NCBI GenBank assembly: GCA_025450635.1
Contig: JANWHA010000024.1
Span: forward strand, 1 to 33,222
Direction: 5' to 3'
Length of the DNA stretch: 33,222 bases
Origin: Croceibacterium sp.
GTDB lineage: Bacteria > Pseudomonadota > Alphaproteobacteria > Sphingomonadales > Sphingomonadaceae
Part shown: positions 1-8,365 of the stretch, piece by piece
Numbering within the stretch: position 1 is the stretch's first letter
Layout of the letters: each line of letters starts with the position of its first letter
The notes under the pieces: generated by a model
What the model was told of the DNA's origin: nothing
The model's database searches: none
Seen by the model: the letters and a program-made list of their open reading frames with translations, nothing else
Translations under genes and position numbers: made by a program

Positions 1-51
1 ACCGGCCGCCCCGACCCGCGCGCCAGCGATAATGTCGTCTCGCTGCGCTGA
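1..51 (+). CDS. possible C-terminal end of an unknown protein (partial)
   Basis: Frame 1 is open from the first base to a TGA at 49-51 and reads TGRPDPRASDNVVSLR. A polar tail ending in NVVSLR looks like a natural C-terminus, and the frame stops 11 nt before the convergent transporter gene ends. Only 16 residues are visible, so neither the gene nor its function can be identified. It could also be chance, since high-GC DNA gives many short open frames. Confidence 0.35.
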   Translation, partial: TGRPDPRASDNVVSLR

Positions 52-62
52 GGGGCGGGGCC

Positions 63-1466
63 TTACGCCGGCGCTGCCATCTCCCGGTCGCTGTCATCGA
101 AGCGGTGCGATAGGAACAGCTTGAACAGCACGAACGCGACCAATCCGACCACCGCGGCGACGACGTGGACCAGCCAGAACTGCGACGTCGGCATGGTTGA
201 ATACCAACCGCCGACCACGCCGACCACGTAGTTGGCGAGGAAGAACGCCAGGTAATAGATGCCCACCGATGTCGCCAGCATCCGTCGCGGCGATATCTTC
301 GAGACCAGCGCCAGGCTGACCGGCAGGATGTGGCCGAAGCCCAGGTCATTGAGGATGTGGAACATCACCGGCCAGAACAGGCTGATCTTGCCGCCTCCCT
401 GCGTCAACGCGGCGAAGTACAAGCACAACGCGCCAGCGATTGTGAAGACGCTGCCGATAATCAGCTTGCCGAGCTCGTCCGGCTCCCAATGGCCGTTATC
501 GCCGCGCCATTTCCAGAACCAGGTTATGCCAACCAGGGTCACGAAGCTCACTGCGGAATCGAGAGTTATCAGCCATGTCGTAGGAAAGCGGAAGCCGCCG
601 TAAGTGAGCTGGAAATGTTGGTCTGCCCAGATGAGGTAGGCGTTGCCCATTTCCTGGTTCGGCAGCAGCGAGACCGCGAGCGCCGGGATGAGCAGGACAA
701 TCGCAGCGATGCGCGCTCCGTCGCCCTTCTCGAAGCTTTTGGGTTTGACGGCTGTGACGGGCAGGGCACGCTTGTCGGCCGGGAGATAAGGCGTCGCGCG
801 GAGATAAATCAGCAGTCCGATCACCATCACCACGCCGGCGCAGCCGAAGCCGTAATGCCAGCCAAGCTTCTCTCCGGCGGTGCCCGAAATGAGCGGGGCG
901 GCGATCACGCTGACCTGGATGGCAATATAGAATATCTGGAACGCCATGGCCCGGCGCAGGTCGTTCGGTCCATAAAGCTCGCCGACCTGACTTGCGATGT
1001 TGCCTTTGAACAGGCCGACGCCGACGATCAGGCACAGCAACGCGAGCAGGAACGCCGGCTGGATGGCCATCAGGAAGTGGCCGAGCGACATGATGAGTCC
1101 GCCCGCGATCAGTGCGCCGCGCCGGCCCAGCCACTTGTCGGCGATAAACCCGCCGGCGATGGGCGTCAGGTAAACAAGGGCGGTGTACTTGCCGTAGATG
1201 TCGGACGCGAGCGGCTGGCCGGTCTTGCCGCCGAAGAAGTGTTGTTGCACCCAGCCGAGGCCCCACACGCTGCCGAAGTGCTCGGGCAGAAGCAGGTAGT
1301 TGACCATGTAGAGCGCCAGCAGCGTCTGCATCGAATAGTAGCTGAAGCGTTCGCAGCCCTCGACAACGGCGAGGAAACCGAGGCCCTTGGGCTGGCCGAG
1401 GAAGGCCCGATCGTTGGAATCGGTGATGACGTCGAGCCGTTCGGGCTCGGCTTCGGCTACGGTCAT
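63..1466 (-). CDS. POT/PTR-family proton-dependent peptide transporter
   Basis: A 467-aa polytopic inner-membrane protein of the major facilitator superfamily. The first helix carries EGCERFSYYSMQ (about residues 36-47), the ExxERFxYY proton-coupling motif that defines the POT family. A second family-like stretch, GGFIADKWLGRRGAL, follows around residues 105-119. About a dozen hydrophobic segments cover the rest, as expected. The family imports di- and tripeptides by proton symport; the exact substrate cannot be read from sequence. The ATG at 1466 places the short charged N-terminus normally. The gene lies 90 nt downstream of aroB on the same strand, separated by a small GC-rich hairpin, so it is probably a separate transcription unit. 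Confidence 0.9.
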   Translation of the reverse strand: MTVAEAEPERLDVITDSNDRAFLGQPKGLGFLAVVEGCERFSYYSMQTLLALYMVNYLLLPEHFGSVWGLGWVQQHFFGGKTGQPLASDIYGKYTALVYLTPIAGGFIADKWLGRRGALIAGGLIMSLGHFLMAIQPAFLLALLCLIVGVGLFKGNIASQVGELYGPNDLRRAMAFQIFYIAIQVSVIAAPLISGTAGEKLGWHYGFGCAGVVMVIGLLIYLRATPYLPADKRALPVTAVKPKSFEKGDGARIAAIVLLIPALAVSLLPNQEMGNAYLIWADQHFQLTYGGFRFPTTWLITLDSAVSFVTLVGITWFWKWRGDNGHWEPDELGKLIIGSVFTIAGALCLYFAALTQGGGKISLFWPVMFHILNDLGFGHILPVSLALVSKISPRRMLATSVGIYYLAFFLANYVVGVVGGWYSTMPTSQFWLVHVVAAVVGLVAFVLFKLFLSHRFDDSDREMAAPA

Positions 1467-1535
1467 GCGGGCATCCTCTGTAGTTTCGTTTGCAACCGCA
1501 TAACGCGCCGCCGCGGGTGAGTCTCGCCTGAAAAT

Positions 1536-1556
1536 TCCTCCCCGTCTCGGGGAGGA
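1536..1556. repeat. GC hairpin: solitary arm of the imuB/dnaE2 palindromic element, possible aroB terminator
   Basis: Nine-bp perfect stem (TCCTCCCCG / CGGGGAGGA) with a 3-nt loop, beginning immediately after the aroB TGA. It matches one 20-nt arm of the palindromic element inside dnaE2 (20984-21003) with a single mismatch. On the minus strand it is followed by AATTTTC, a weak U-rich tail, so it may end aroB transcription. It reads equally well as a lone fragment of a dispersed repeat. Confidence 0.7.
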
Positions 1557-2666
1557 TCAATGGGCCTGCAGTTCCTCGTCAAGGAACTCCGCCACGTCGT
1601 CGAGCGCCACCTGGCGGTCGAGAAACGCTTGGCCGATCGCGCCAAGGAGGACGAAGGGCAGGGTGCCCGCGTCCATCTTCTTGTCGTGCAGCATGTGCGC
1701 GGCGAGGGCGCGGCCGTCCGCCGCGAGGTCGAGCGCGGCGATCTCGCTCGGCAGCCCGGCTGCGTCGATCGCGGCGGTCACCCGTTCGGCATCCCCATCC
1801 GCGAGGTATCCGCGCCGGGCCGAATAGCGTGCCGCCAGCACCGTGCCGAGCGCCACCGCCTCGCCGTGGAGGAGCCGGTCGGAAAAGCCGGTCTCAGCTT
1901 CGAGCGCATGGCCGAACGTGTGCCCGAGGTTGAGGAGCGCCCGCGCGCCGGTGGTTTCGCGCTCGTCCTCGGCGACGATGCGGGCCTTGGTCCGGACGCT
2001 TTCGGTGACCGCGTAATCCCGGCTCCCGCGGTCGCCGGCGAGGACCCGCGCGCCGTTACGCTCGCACCAGGCGAAGAAGTCGGCATCGCCGAGCACCCCG
2101 TACTTGATGACCTCGGCATAGCCGGCGCGCATCTCGCGGGCCGGCAGGGTGGCGAGGGTGCCGAGGTCGGCCAGCACCAATGACGGCTGATGGAACGCCC
2201 CGACAAGGTTCTTGCCCGCCCCGGTGTTGATCGCGGTCTTGCCGCCGACCGAGCTGTCCACTTGCGCCAGCAGCGTGGTCGGCAACTGGATGAATCCACA
2301 GCCGCGCTTGAGAATGGCCGCGGCGAAGCCGGCGAGGTCGCCGATCACGCCGCCGCCTAGCGCGAGGATTTGGTCCCCGCGCTCGACACCCTCGGCGAGC
2401 AGCCAATCGACCAGGCCTTCAAGGCCCCGCCAGCTCTTAGTCGCTTCCCCGGGATCGAGCACCAGCCAGCGCGGTTGGTGGCCGGCGCCGAGCAGCGCGC
2501 TCTCGACCGTCTCGCGCCAATGCTCGGCGACGTTGGCATCGGTGACGATCGGCACGCGCTCCTTGCGCAGCAGCTTGCCGCACTGGGCCGGCAGGTCGTC
2601 CAGCAGGCCGCTGCCCACGCGCACCTCGTAGGAGCGGCCGCCCAGTTCGACCGGGATCACGGCCAT
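1557..2666 (-). CDS. aroB: 3-dehydroquinate synthase
   Basis: Converts DAHP to 3-dehydroquinate, the second step of the shikimate pathway, using NAD+ and a divalent metal in the cytoplasm. Family signatures are clear: LGGGVIGDLAGFAAA (nucleotide binding), then KTAINTGAGKNLVGAFHQP. The metal-binding region follows with NLGHTFGHALEAE and LHGEAVALG. The frame stays open upstream, but the family-like start is the ATG at 2666 (MAVIPVELGGRSYEVRVG), giving 369 aa, the usual size. This start lies inside the end of aroK (10-nt overlap), so the two are probably translationally coupled as aroK-aroB. Confidence 0.96.
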   Translation of the reverse strand: MAVIPVELGGRSYEVRVGSGLLDDLPAQCGKLLRKERVPIVTDANVAEHWRETVESALLGAGHQPRWLVLDPGEATKSWRGLEGLVDWLLAEGVERGDQILALGGGVIGDLAGFAAAILKRGCGFIQLPTTLLAQVDSSVGGKTAINTGAGKNLVGAFHQPSLVLADLGTLATLPAREMRAGYAEVIKYGVLGDADFFAWCERNGARVLAGDRGSRDYAVTESVRTKARIVAEDERETTGARALLNLGHTFGHALEAETGFSDRLLHGEAVALGTVLAARYSARRGYLADGDAERVTAAIDAAGLPSEIAALDLAADGRALAAHMLHDKKMDAGTLPFVLLGAIGQAFLDRQVALDDVAEFLDEELQAH

Positions 2667-3226
2667 TGCTCGAGCGCCTGCACAATGCGGTTGACCGTCT
2701 CGCCGTGGGGGCCGCCGCTGCTCGACACGTGGATCGGCGCCTCGGCATAAAACGGCTCGCGCTGGTTCTTCAGCCGGGCGACGATCTCGCGCGGGTCGCC
2801 ATGCTTGAGCAACGGGCGTGTGTCCCTGCGCCCGACACGCTCGACCAGCGTGTGGAGGTCGCTGTCGAGCCACACCGCGATACCGCCGTCGAGGATCAGC
2901 TTGCGGGTTTCCTCCTGCGCGAACGCCCCGCCGCCGGTAGCGATCACCGCCGGCCCGCCCGCGAGCAGGCGCGCGATCACTCGCCGTTCGCCATCGCGGA
3001 AATAGTCTTCGCCGAAGCGCTCGAAGATCTCGCTCACGCTCATCTGCGCCGCTTTTTCGATCTCGTCGTCGGCGTCGCGGAACGGCAGACCCAGCAACGT
3101 CGCCAGCTTGCGCCCGACGGTGCTCTTGCCGACGCCCATCATGCCCACCAGCACGATCGGGCGACCGATCCGACCGACCAGCTTGCGGATTTCGGCGTCG
3201 CTAGAGCTCGGCACATCGATGGTCAT
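2657..3226 (-). CDS. aroK: shikimate kinase
   Basis: A 189-aa P-loop kinase that phosphorylates shikimate to shikimate-3-phosphate with ATP. The Walker A motif is GMMGVGKST (about residues 28-36), the shikimate-binding acidic patch is DADDEIE, and the substrate-binding loop is ATGGGAF. The lid region contains RDTRPLL. It begins about 50 nt from the divergent small membrane-protein gene, so the 3227-3274 interval should hold both promoters. It overlaps aroB by 10 nt, the common arrangement in proteobacteria. Confidence 0.96.
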   Translation of the reverse strand: MTIDVPSSSDAEIRKLVGRIGRPIVLVGMMGVGKSTVGRKLATLLGLPFRDADDEIEKAAQMSVSEIFERFGEDYFRDGERRVIARLLAGGPAVIATGGGAFAQEETRKLILDGGIAVWLDSDLHTLVERVGRRDTRPLLKHGDPREIVARLKNQREPFYAEAPIHVSSSGGPHGETVNRIVQALEQWP

Positions 3227-3274
3227 TGCCGCAAGCGCTATAGTTAGGCTAGGCCGCCGCGCAAGGATTGCCGG

Positions 3275-3409
3275 ATGGGACGCAAGAGGACTTTGACCGT
3301 CATCGCTATCGTCATCGCCGCGGTCGTCGCTTACGCCTGGATCGATGGCGGGCGCGAGCCGCAGCGGATCATCGAACAGCCCGTATCGCTGCCCGAGGGC
3401 GCGCGGTGA
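3275..3409 (+). CDS. 44-aa single-pass membrane protein, unknown function
   Basis: ATG at 3275 reads MGRKRTLTVIAIVIAAVVAY followed by AWIDGGREPQRIIEQPVSLPEGAR and a TGA. The pattern is a short basic N-terminus (RKR), about 15 hydrophobic residues and a polar periplasmic tail, so it is a predicted N-in single-pass inner-membrane peptide. Its TGA overlaps the GTG start of the next gene (GTGA), which strongly suggests a real, translationally coupled gene. I do not recognise a family. It could be a small accessory subunit for the secreted 607-aa protein that follows. Confidence 0.7.
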   Translation: MGRKRTLTVIAIVIAAVVAYAWIDGGREPQRIIEQPVSLPEGAR

Positions 3410-5229
3410 AGCGCAAGTACTGGATTGCCGGGGTGTTGCTGGCGGTCAGCTCGACGCTGGCGCTGGCGCAGCCGAAATCGCTGCTGCCGCCCGGGTTCGA
3501 CAACCCCACGCCGACGCCGTCGCCCACACCGGCGCCCGCCCCGCGGCCCAGCGCCGCGGTTCCCTCGCCGGCCCCGGGGCCCGCGGCGCAACCGCTGCCG
3601 GGTGTCTCCACCGGCACAACGAACGCCGCCGCGGCGCCCCTGCCAAACAATCTGCCGCCGGTAGCCGAGCTCGAGAAGATGGACCCCGACCAGCTCGATG
3701 AGCTGTTCGGACTAAAGCCGAAGTACGACATTCCGCCCGGCGCCCAACGCGCGCTGGTAAAAGTCGGGGTCGTCGGTGTTGGCGAAGGAGGGTTCCCCAG
3801 CCACGCGCTGGAGGGGCAGCCGGCCTCGCTCATCCGCGCCGCGCTCGCCGGCACTACGGGGCCGCTGGTTTCGCGCTGGGGCCACATCCTGCTGCGGCGG
3901 ACGCTCGCCAGCCGGCTCGACGCGCCCCAGGGGATGGACCCGGTCGAATTCGCCGCGCTTCGCGCCGACCTGCTCAACCGGATGGGCGAGGGCGCCGTTG
4001 CGCGCGCGCTGGTGCAGGATGTCGATTCGGCCAACTACAACCCTCAGCTCGCCGCGGCCGCATTCAACGCCTACATCGAAACCGGCGACCTCGTCGGCAT
4101 TTGCCCGGTCGAGCAATTGAAGAGCGACTTGCTCGACACGCCGCACTGGCAACTGATGGACGCCATCTGCGCAGCCTTCAACGGTGAGGGCCGGCGCGCC
4201 GAAAGCGACCTCGACAAGGCGCTCTCACGCGGAACGGCGCCGAAGATCGACGTGTTGCTGGCGCAGCGCTACGCGGGCGCCGCGGGCGAAGGACAGAAGT
4301 CGGTGACCATTGAATGGGACGGCGTCGACGAGATCACTCCATGGGTCCTCGCGCTGTCGCGGGCGCTCGGCATCGACATTCCTGATCGCCTGACCCCCAA
4401 GGCCGGCTCGACACTGTTCCGCAATGACGTGTTGTATCCGGCAACGCCGCTCCTGCGCCGGGTGACCTCGGCCGACGCCGCCGCGCGCGATGGCATCCTC
4501 TCATCGACGGCGATGGTCGATCTCTACGCCGACTTGTGGTCCAATCCCGAAATCGGTTCCGACGACAAAGGCGATGCGCGCGAGTTGCGCGAAGCTTATG
4601 TCGCCAGCGATCCCAAGGCGCGCCTGTCCGCCATTCAATCGCTCTGGGGCGGAGGGACGCCGGATTACGGGCGGCAGGTCCTGACCGCGTATGCTGCTGC
4701 CCGCCTGCCTGTCGACAAGGACCTCGCCGATAACGCCGGGCCGATCATCGCCTCGATGCTCGCCGCGGGCCTCGACCGCAACGCGATGCGCTGGGCCGGC
4801 CTCGTCAGCGAAGGCAGCCAGGGCTGGGCCTTGCTGGCGCTGGCGCAGCCGGAGCGTCAGGGCGCCGTGCCGAGCAGCGCGCTCGATACTTACCTCGACG
4901 CCGACAAGAGCGCCGGGCAACGCAAGTCGCGATTCCTGCTGGCGGGGCTCGCCGGGCTCGGGCGGATGGACGCGGGCGACGTGCGCAGCTTTTCGGGCCG
5001 GTTGGGGGTCGATCTCGACCGGCAAACAAAGTGGAGCGCGGCGATCGACAAGGCCGGCGAGTTCCGTAATCCCGCCCTGGCGGCATTGCTCGCGGGTCTC
5101 GGCATGCAGGGGAGCGGATGGGACAAGATGACCGCGCGCCACCTGTTTCACATTGTCCGCGCGCTCGACCAGGCCGGCCTCGATGCCGAAGCCCGGATGA
5201 TCGCCGCCGAAGCGGTGGCCCGGGGATGA
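3406..5229 (+). CDS. secreted alpha-helical repeat-like protein, unknown function
   Basis: GTG start at 3406, 607 aa. The N-terminus VKRKYWIAGVLLAVSSTLALAQ is a textbook Sec signal peptide with likely cleavage after ALA (about residue 21). A Pro/Ala/Thr-rich linker of about 60 residues follows (TPTPSPTPAPAPRPS...). The rest is Ala/Leu-rich and helical, with repeats reminiscent of TPR or HEAT solenoids, such as LAGTTGPLVSRWGHILLRR and ALVQDVDSANYNPQLAAAAF. No catalytic motif stands out. The frame is open upstream to 3268, but the GTGA overlap and signal peptide fix the start. It lies between the 44-aa membrane protein and xerD, so an envelope scaffold or cell-division-linked role is possible but unproven. 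Confidence 0.8.
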   Translation: MKRKYWIAGVLLAVSSTLALAQPKSLLPPGFDNPTPTPSPTPAPAPRPSAAVPSPAPGPAAQPLPGVSTGTTNAAAAPLPNNLPPVAELEKMDPDQLDELFGLKPKYDIPPGAQRALVKVGVVGVGEGGFPSHALEGQPASLIRAALAGTTGPLVSRWGHILLRRTLASRLDAPQGMDPVEFAALRADLLNRMGEGAVARALVQDVDSANYNPQLAAAAFNAYIETGDLVGICPVEQLKSDLLDTPHWQLMDAICAAFNGEGRRAESDLDKALSRGTAPKIDVLLAQRYAGAAGEGQKSVTIEWDGVDEITPWVLALSRALGIDIPDRLTPKAGSTLFRNDVLYPATPLLRRVTSADAAARDGILSSTAMVDLYADLWSNPEIGSDDKGDARELREAYVASDPKARLSAIQSLWGGGTPDYGRQVLTAYAAARLPVDKDLADNAGPIIASMLAAGLDRNAMRWAGLVSEGSQGWALLALAQPERQGAVPSSALDTYLDADKSAGQRKSRFLLAGLAGLGRMDAGDVRSFSGRLGVDLDRQTKWSAAIDKAGEFRNPALAALLAGLGMQGSGWDKMTARHLFHIVRALDQAGLDAEARMIAAEAVARG

Positions 5230-5263
5230 TCGGATAGCCGCGGCGATCGACGCCTTCCTTGCC

Positions 5264-6112
5264 ATGCTCGCCGCCGAGCGCGGGGCCGCGGCGAATACGC
5301 TGGCAGCTTACAGGCGCGATCTCGAAGGAGCGGAGCAGCTACTCGGCAATCTTGCCGACGCGGATCGCGCCGATCTCGCTCGCCTCGCGGGCAAATGGGC
5401 CGATCTTGCCCCGTCGACAGTGGCCCGCAAGGCTTCGGCGTTGCGCCAATTCTTCGGCTTCCTGGCCGACGAGGGGTTGCGTGAGGACGATCCTTCGGCC
5501 GCGCTGCCGCGCCCCGCATCGCGCCGCCCGCTGCCGAAGATCTTAAGCCATTCGGAAGTGAAAGCCCTGTTCGCTCGCGCCGAGTTGGAAGCGCAAAGCG
5601 ATCAACCCGCCGCCCTGCGGCTGCTGGCGCTGATTGAGTTGCTTTACGGCTCCGGCCTGCGCGCCAGCGAACTGGTGTCGCTGCCGCTTGCCGCCGTGCC
5701 GCGCGACGCGCCGTTTTTGACGATTATCGGCAAAGGCGGACAGCAGCGGATGGTCCCGGTCTCCGGCCGCTCTCGCCAGGCACTATCGCGCTGGCTGCCC
5801 GTGCGGCCCGCGGACGGCAAGTTCCTGTTTCCCTCGCGCGGCAAGCACCTGACGCGCGTCCGCCTGTTCCAGCTGTTGAAGGCATTAGCGGCGCGGGCGG
5901 GCCTCGACCCGGCGAAGCTGAGCCCGCACGTCCTGCGCCATGCTTTCGCGACCCATCTGCTCGAAGGCGGGGCCGACCTGCGCGTGCTCCAGACCCTGCT
6001 CGGCCATGCCGATATCGCCACCACGCAGATCTACACCCACGTCGATGCCGCGCGATTGGTCGCCCTGGTCAACGAGCGCCATCCCCTTGCCGAACGGCTC
6101 GCGCACGACTAG
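5264..6112 (+). CDS. xerD: tyrosine recombinase XerD
   Basis: A site-specific recombinase of the XerC/XerD type, which resolves chromosome dimers at dif with its partner and FtsK. The N-terminal SAM-like DNA-binding domain starts at AAERGAAANTLAAYRRDL. Catalytic residues are visible: R in YGSGLRASEL, K in GKGGQQRMVPV, H-x-x-R in SPHVLRHAFATHLLEGG, H in LLGHADIATTQ and the nucleophile Y in QIYTHV. The only ATG/GTG/TTG start in this frame is at 5264, giving 282 aa. This is slightly short: the in-frame residues just upstream (AAIDAFLA) look family-like, so a rare start codon is possible. accA follows after 9 nt. Confidence 0.93.
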   Translation: MLAAERGAAANTLAAYRRDLEGAEQLLGNLADADRADLARLAGKWADLAPSTVARKASALRQFFGFLADEGLREDDPSAALPRPASRRPLPKILSHSEVKALFARAELEAQSDQPAALRLLALIELLYGSGLRASELVSLPLAAVPRDAPFLTIIGKGGQQRMVPVSGRSRQALSRWLPVRPADGKFLFPSRGKHLTRVRLFQLLKALAARAGLDPAKLSPHVLRHAFATHLLEGGADLRVLQTLLGHADIATTQIYTHVDAARLVALVNERHPLAERLAHD

Positions 6113-6121
6113 CCCGCCCGG

Positions 6122-7105
6122 ATGATTTCCTATCTCGAATTCGAGAAGCCCGTCGCGGCGCTCGAAGCGCGTATTGCCGAATTGCGCGCGGCTTCCGAAG
6201 GTGGCGAGGTCGACATCTCCGCCGAGCTCAAGCGGCTCGAAGGCAAGAGCGCCGAGCTTCTCTCCAGCACCTATGCTGCGCTGACCCCATGGCAGAAGAC
6301 GCAAGTCGCCCGCCATCCGATGCGGCCGCACTTCAGCGATTATGTCGCGCTCATGTTCGACGAATTCGTGCCACTCGGCGGCGACCGGCTGTTCGGCGAA
6401 GACGAGGCGATCATCGGTGGTTTCGCCACCTTCCGCGGGCGCAAGGTCATGCTGATCGGGCATGAGAAAGGCAACGACACCCAGAGCCGCATCAAGCACA
6501 ACTTCGGCATGGGCAAGCCCGAAGGCTATCGCAAGGCCATCCGCCTGATGGAGATGGCCGGGCGTTTCGGGTTGCCGGTTGTAACGCTGGTCGACACGTC
6601 CGGCGCGTTTCCGGGTGTCGAGGCCGAGGAGCGCGGCCAGGCCGAGGCCATCGCCCGCTCGACCGAAGCCTGCCTGGCGCTGCCGACGCCAATGGTGGCG
6701 ACGATCGTCGGCGAGGGCGGCTCCGGCGGCGCCGTGGCCTTGGCCAGCGCGGAGCGGGTGCTGATGCTCGAACACGCTGTCTATTCGGTGATTTCGCCGG
6801 AAGGATGCGCCTCAATTTTGTGGCGAACCGCCGAGAAGGCGCCTCAGGCTGCGGAAGCGATGAAGATCACGGCGCAAGATCTCGCCCAGCTCGGCGTTAT
6901 CGATCGCATCGTCAAGGAACCGGTTGGCGGCGCGCATCGTGATGCCGAGGCAACGGCCAGGGCCCTTGGCGACGCGCTCGCGGAAGAGCTGCAGGCCCTT
7001 TCGGGCAAGAGCGCGAAGCAATTGCGGCGATTGCGCGAGGATCGCTTCCTCGGCATCGGCGAGCGTCGCCAGCCCCGCGGTCGGCGGCGCCAGGCCGAAG
7101 CATAA
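6122..7105 (+). CDS. accA: acetyl-CoA carboxylase carboxyltransferase subunit alpha
   Basis: A 327-aa subunit that, with AccD, transfers the carboxyl group from carboxybiotin-BCCP to acetyl-CoA, making malonyl-CoA for fatty-acid synthesis. The N-terminus [21 protein letters not shown] is typical. Central motifs include [37 protein letters not shown] and [14 protein letters not shown], then the [11 protein letters not shown] stretch. It lies 9 nt after xerD. A strong hairpin with flanking A/T tracts after the stop marks the end of the unit against the convergent pilin gene. Confidence 0.97.
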   Translation: MISYLEFEKPVAALEARIAELRAASEGGEVDISAELKRLEGKSAELLSSTYAALTPWQKTQVARHPMRPHFSDYVALMFDEFVPLGGDRLFGEDEAIIGGFATFRGRKVMLIGHEKGNDTQSRIKHNFGMGKPEGYRKAIRLMEMAGRFGLPVVTLVDTSGAFPGVEAEERGQAEAIARSTEACLALPTPMVATIVGEGGSGGAVALASAERVLMLEHAVYSVISPEGCASILWRTAEKAPQAAEAMKITAQDLAQLGVIDRIVKEPVGGAHRDAEATARALGDALAEELQALSGKSAKQLRRLREDRFLGIGERRQPRGRRRQAEA

Positions 7106-7121
7106 GGGCGCCAACGAAAAA

Positions 7122-7145
7122 GGGCGGCAGGTTGCCCTGCCGCCC
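7122..7145. terminator. bidirectional Rho-independent terminator, accA / flp
   Basis: GGGCGGCAGG-TTGC-CCTGCCGCCC hairpin with a 10-bp stem. It is preceded by AAAAA on the plus strand (a U-tract for leftward transcription) and followed by a partial T tract (CGATTTT) for rightward transcription. It lies between the convergent accA and flp genes, as expected of a shared terminator. Confidence 0.85.
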
Positions 7146-7175
7146 GTTCTCGATTTTGCCGTTAGGCGGGGTCTG

Positions 7176-7346
7176 TTAGACCGAGCCCTGCATGTCGGTG
7201 GCGACCTCGTTGAAGGTCGTCGACAGCTGGCTGCCCAGCGTCTGCATGGCGGTGATCGCGGCAACGGCGATCAGAGCGGCAATAAGACCATATTCGATGG
7301 CGGTCGCGCCAGCTTCGTTGCGAAGCAGGTTCTTGAAGAACTTCAT
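7176..7346 (-). CDS. Flp/Fap-type pilin subunit
   Basis: A 56-aa type IVb prepilin starting MKFFKNLLRNEAGATAIEYG. A short basic leader precedes the prepilin-peptidase site G|ATAIEY, with the conserved Glu at mature position 5. A 20-residue hydrophobic helix (GLIAALIAVAAITAMQTLG) and a polar tail follow. The frame opens seven codons earlier, but the ATG at 7346 has a good AGGAG about 7 nt upstream and gives the usual leader. Flp pilins polymerise into Tad pili. No tad/cpa assembly gene lies in this window. Confidence 0.9.
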   Translation of the reverse strand: MKFFKNLLRNEAGATAIEYGLIAALIAVAAITAMQTLGSQLSTTFNEVATDMQGSV

Positions 7347-7484
7347 GATCAGTCTCCTGGTTTTCATCTTCGGTACCCGGCTCGACCCCCTGTCTTCTGG
7401 ATCAAGCAGTTTCCCGGATTAGAAGCGATGTGTTGAAAATTCCCTAACTGCCGGGTTTTGGGCTTGTGCGTATTTCCGCGGCGT

Positions 7485-7676
7485 TCAGACCGCGCCGGCC
7501 ATCGCTGCTTTGGATGTGTTGCTCACGTGGTCCCAGACGGCGATCAGCTGGGTGCTGAATGCTTCGACGCCGCCGATCATCGCCAGGAATACGAGACTCA
7601 AGATGAGGGCGTATTCGATCGCCGTGGCCCCGCGACAGTTCGCGAGGATCGCCTTTACGGTGAGCAATATTCTCAT
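7485..7676 (-). CDS. second Flp-type pilin, divergent
   Basis: A 63-aa prepilin: MRILLTVKAILANCRGATAI, then EYALILSLVFLAMIGGVEAF and a polar tail ending AAMAGAV. The leader is longer and contains Cys. The G|ATAIEY processing site and Glu5 are intact. It lies 138 nt upstream of the first pilin on the same strand, far enough apart for separate promoters. Outside the first 10 mature residues the two pilins share little, so this may be a minor or specialised pilin. The reading frame is open far upstream, but only the ATG at 7676 gives a prepilin leader. Confidence 0.85.
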   Translation of the reverse strand: MRILLTVKAILANCRGATAIEYALILSLVFLAMIGGVEAFSTQLIAVWDHVSNTSKAAMAGAV

Positions 7677-7758
7677 GGCCTTAGATCCCCAAGTCTTGGT
7701 GCCAGCGGACTGCTGTGGCACGAGCAGCGTTAAGAAAAAGTTCACGGGATGGACCTGG

Positions 7759-8169
7759 GTGACAGAAAAACCGACATGGCTGGCGGTCGTCGCCGCGGTG
7801 ATTCGTGATGACGCAGGACGGCTTCTGTTGCAGCAGGGGCTGCCGGGAAAGCCGCACGCGGGCCTATGGGAATTCCCCGGTGGCAAGGTGGAAGTCGAGG
7901 AAGATCCGCGCCTTGCCTTGCGCCGGGAAGTCGCCGAGGAGCTGGCCCTGAGCCTCGACGAGATGCTCATGAGGCCTGCCGGCTTTGCGGATGATCCGGG
8001 CGATGAGGGGCGCCCTGCGATTGTCCTGACTCTTTACGAATGCCCCGCCTGGCATGGGCAGCCGCGATCCTGCGAAGGGCAGGCCTGGAACTGGTTTACC
8101 CCGAGTGAAGCGGCAGGCTTGCCCATGCCGCCGATCGACCGCGCTCTGCTCGCTGGGCTTGCTGCCTAG
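7759..8169 (+). CDS. mutT: MutT-like Nudix hydrolase (8-oxo-dGTP diphosphatase type)
   Basis: A 136-aa Nudix enzyme from a GTG at 7759 (VTEKPTWLAVVAAVIRDD). The Nudix box is complete: GGKVEVEEDPRLALRREVAEEL (split here as GGKVEVEEDPR and LALRREVAEEL) fits GX5EX7REUXEE. The flanking GLPGKPHAGLWEFPGGK is characteristic of MutT/CTP-pyrophosphohydrolase, which hydrolyses oxidised dGTP before it enters DNA. The frame is open farther upstream (a possible ATG at 7675), but that would overlap the pilin promoter region. No strong ribosome-binding site precedes the GTG. Substrate assignment within the Nudix family is by similarity only. Confidence 0.88.
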   Translation: MTEKPTWLAVVAAVIRDDAGRLLLQQGLPGKPHAGLWEFPGGKVEVEEDPRLALRREVAEELALSLDEMLMRPAGFADDPGDEGRPAIVLTLYECPAWHGQPRSCEGQAWNWFTPSEAAGLPMPPIDRALLAGLAA

Positions 8170-8216
8170 GGGGATTGCCAAGCCATGGGCACCCACCTAT
8201 GTGCCGCCCTCCAAGC

Positions 8217-8293
8217 GCGCCCGTAGCTCAGCTGGATAGAGTACCTGACTACGAATCAGGTGGTCGGAGGTTCGAATCCTTCCGGGCGCGCCA
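8217..8293 (+). tRNA. tRNA-Arg(ACG)
   Basis: A complete 77-nt cloverleaf with encoded CCA. The acceptor stem is GCGCCCG/CGGGCGC with discriminator G. The D-arm is GCTCAGCTGGATAGAGT. The anticodon stem-loop is CCTGA-CTACGAA-TCAGG with anticodon ACG, which wobbles as inosine to read CGN arginine codons. The T-arm is GGAGG-TTCGAAT-CCTTC. It lies 47 nt after mutT and is followed directly by a strong terminator. Confidence 0.97.
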
Positions 8294-8333
8294 ACATACA
8301 AGGCCGCTCCCAATTGGGGCGGCCTTGTATGTT
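8294..8333 (+). terminator. tRNA-Arg terminator hairpin
   Basis: Long near-perfect inverted repeat: AACATACAAGGCCGC pairs with GCGGCCTTGTATGTT, extended by CCC/GGG around AATT with one bulged T. It begins right after the tRNA CCA and ends in GTTT. The arms are unusually long for a terminator. Confidence 0.8.
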
Positions 8334-8365
8334 TGTGGGCCCAGGAACGAGCCGGACTTCGGAAT

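Noticed and set aside
7677-7758. Sigma-54 promoter (TGGCAC...) ahead of the pilin or mutT gene
   Set aside because: A TGGCAC is present, but no TTGC/TTGA lies at the required spacing on the right strand.
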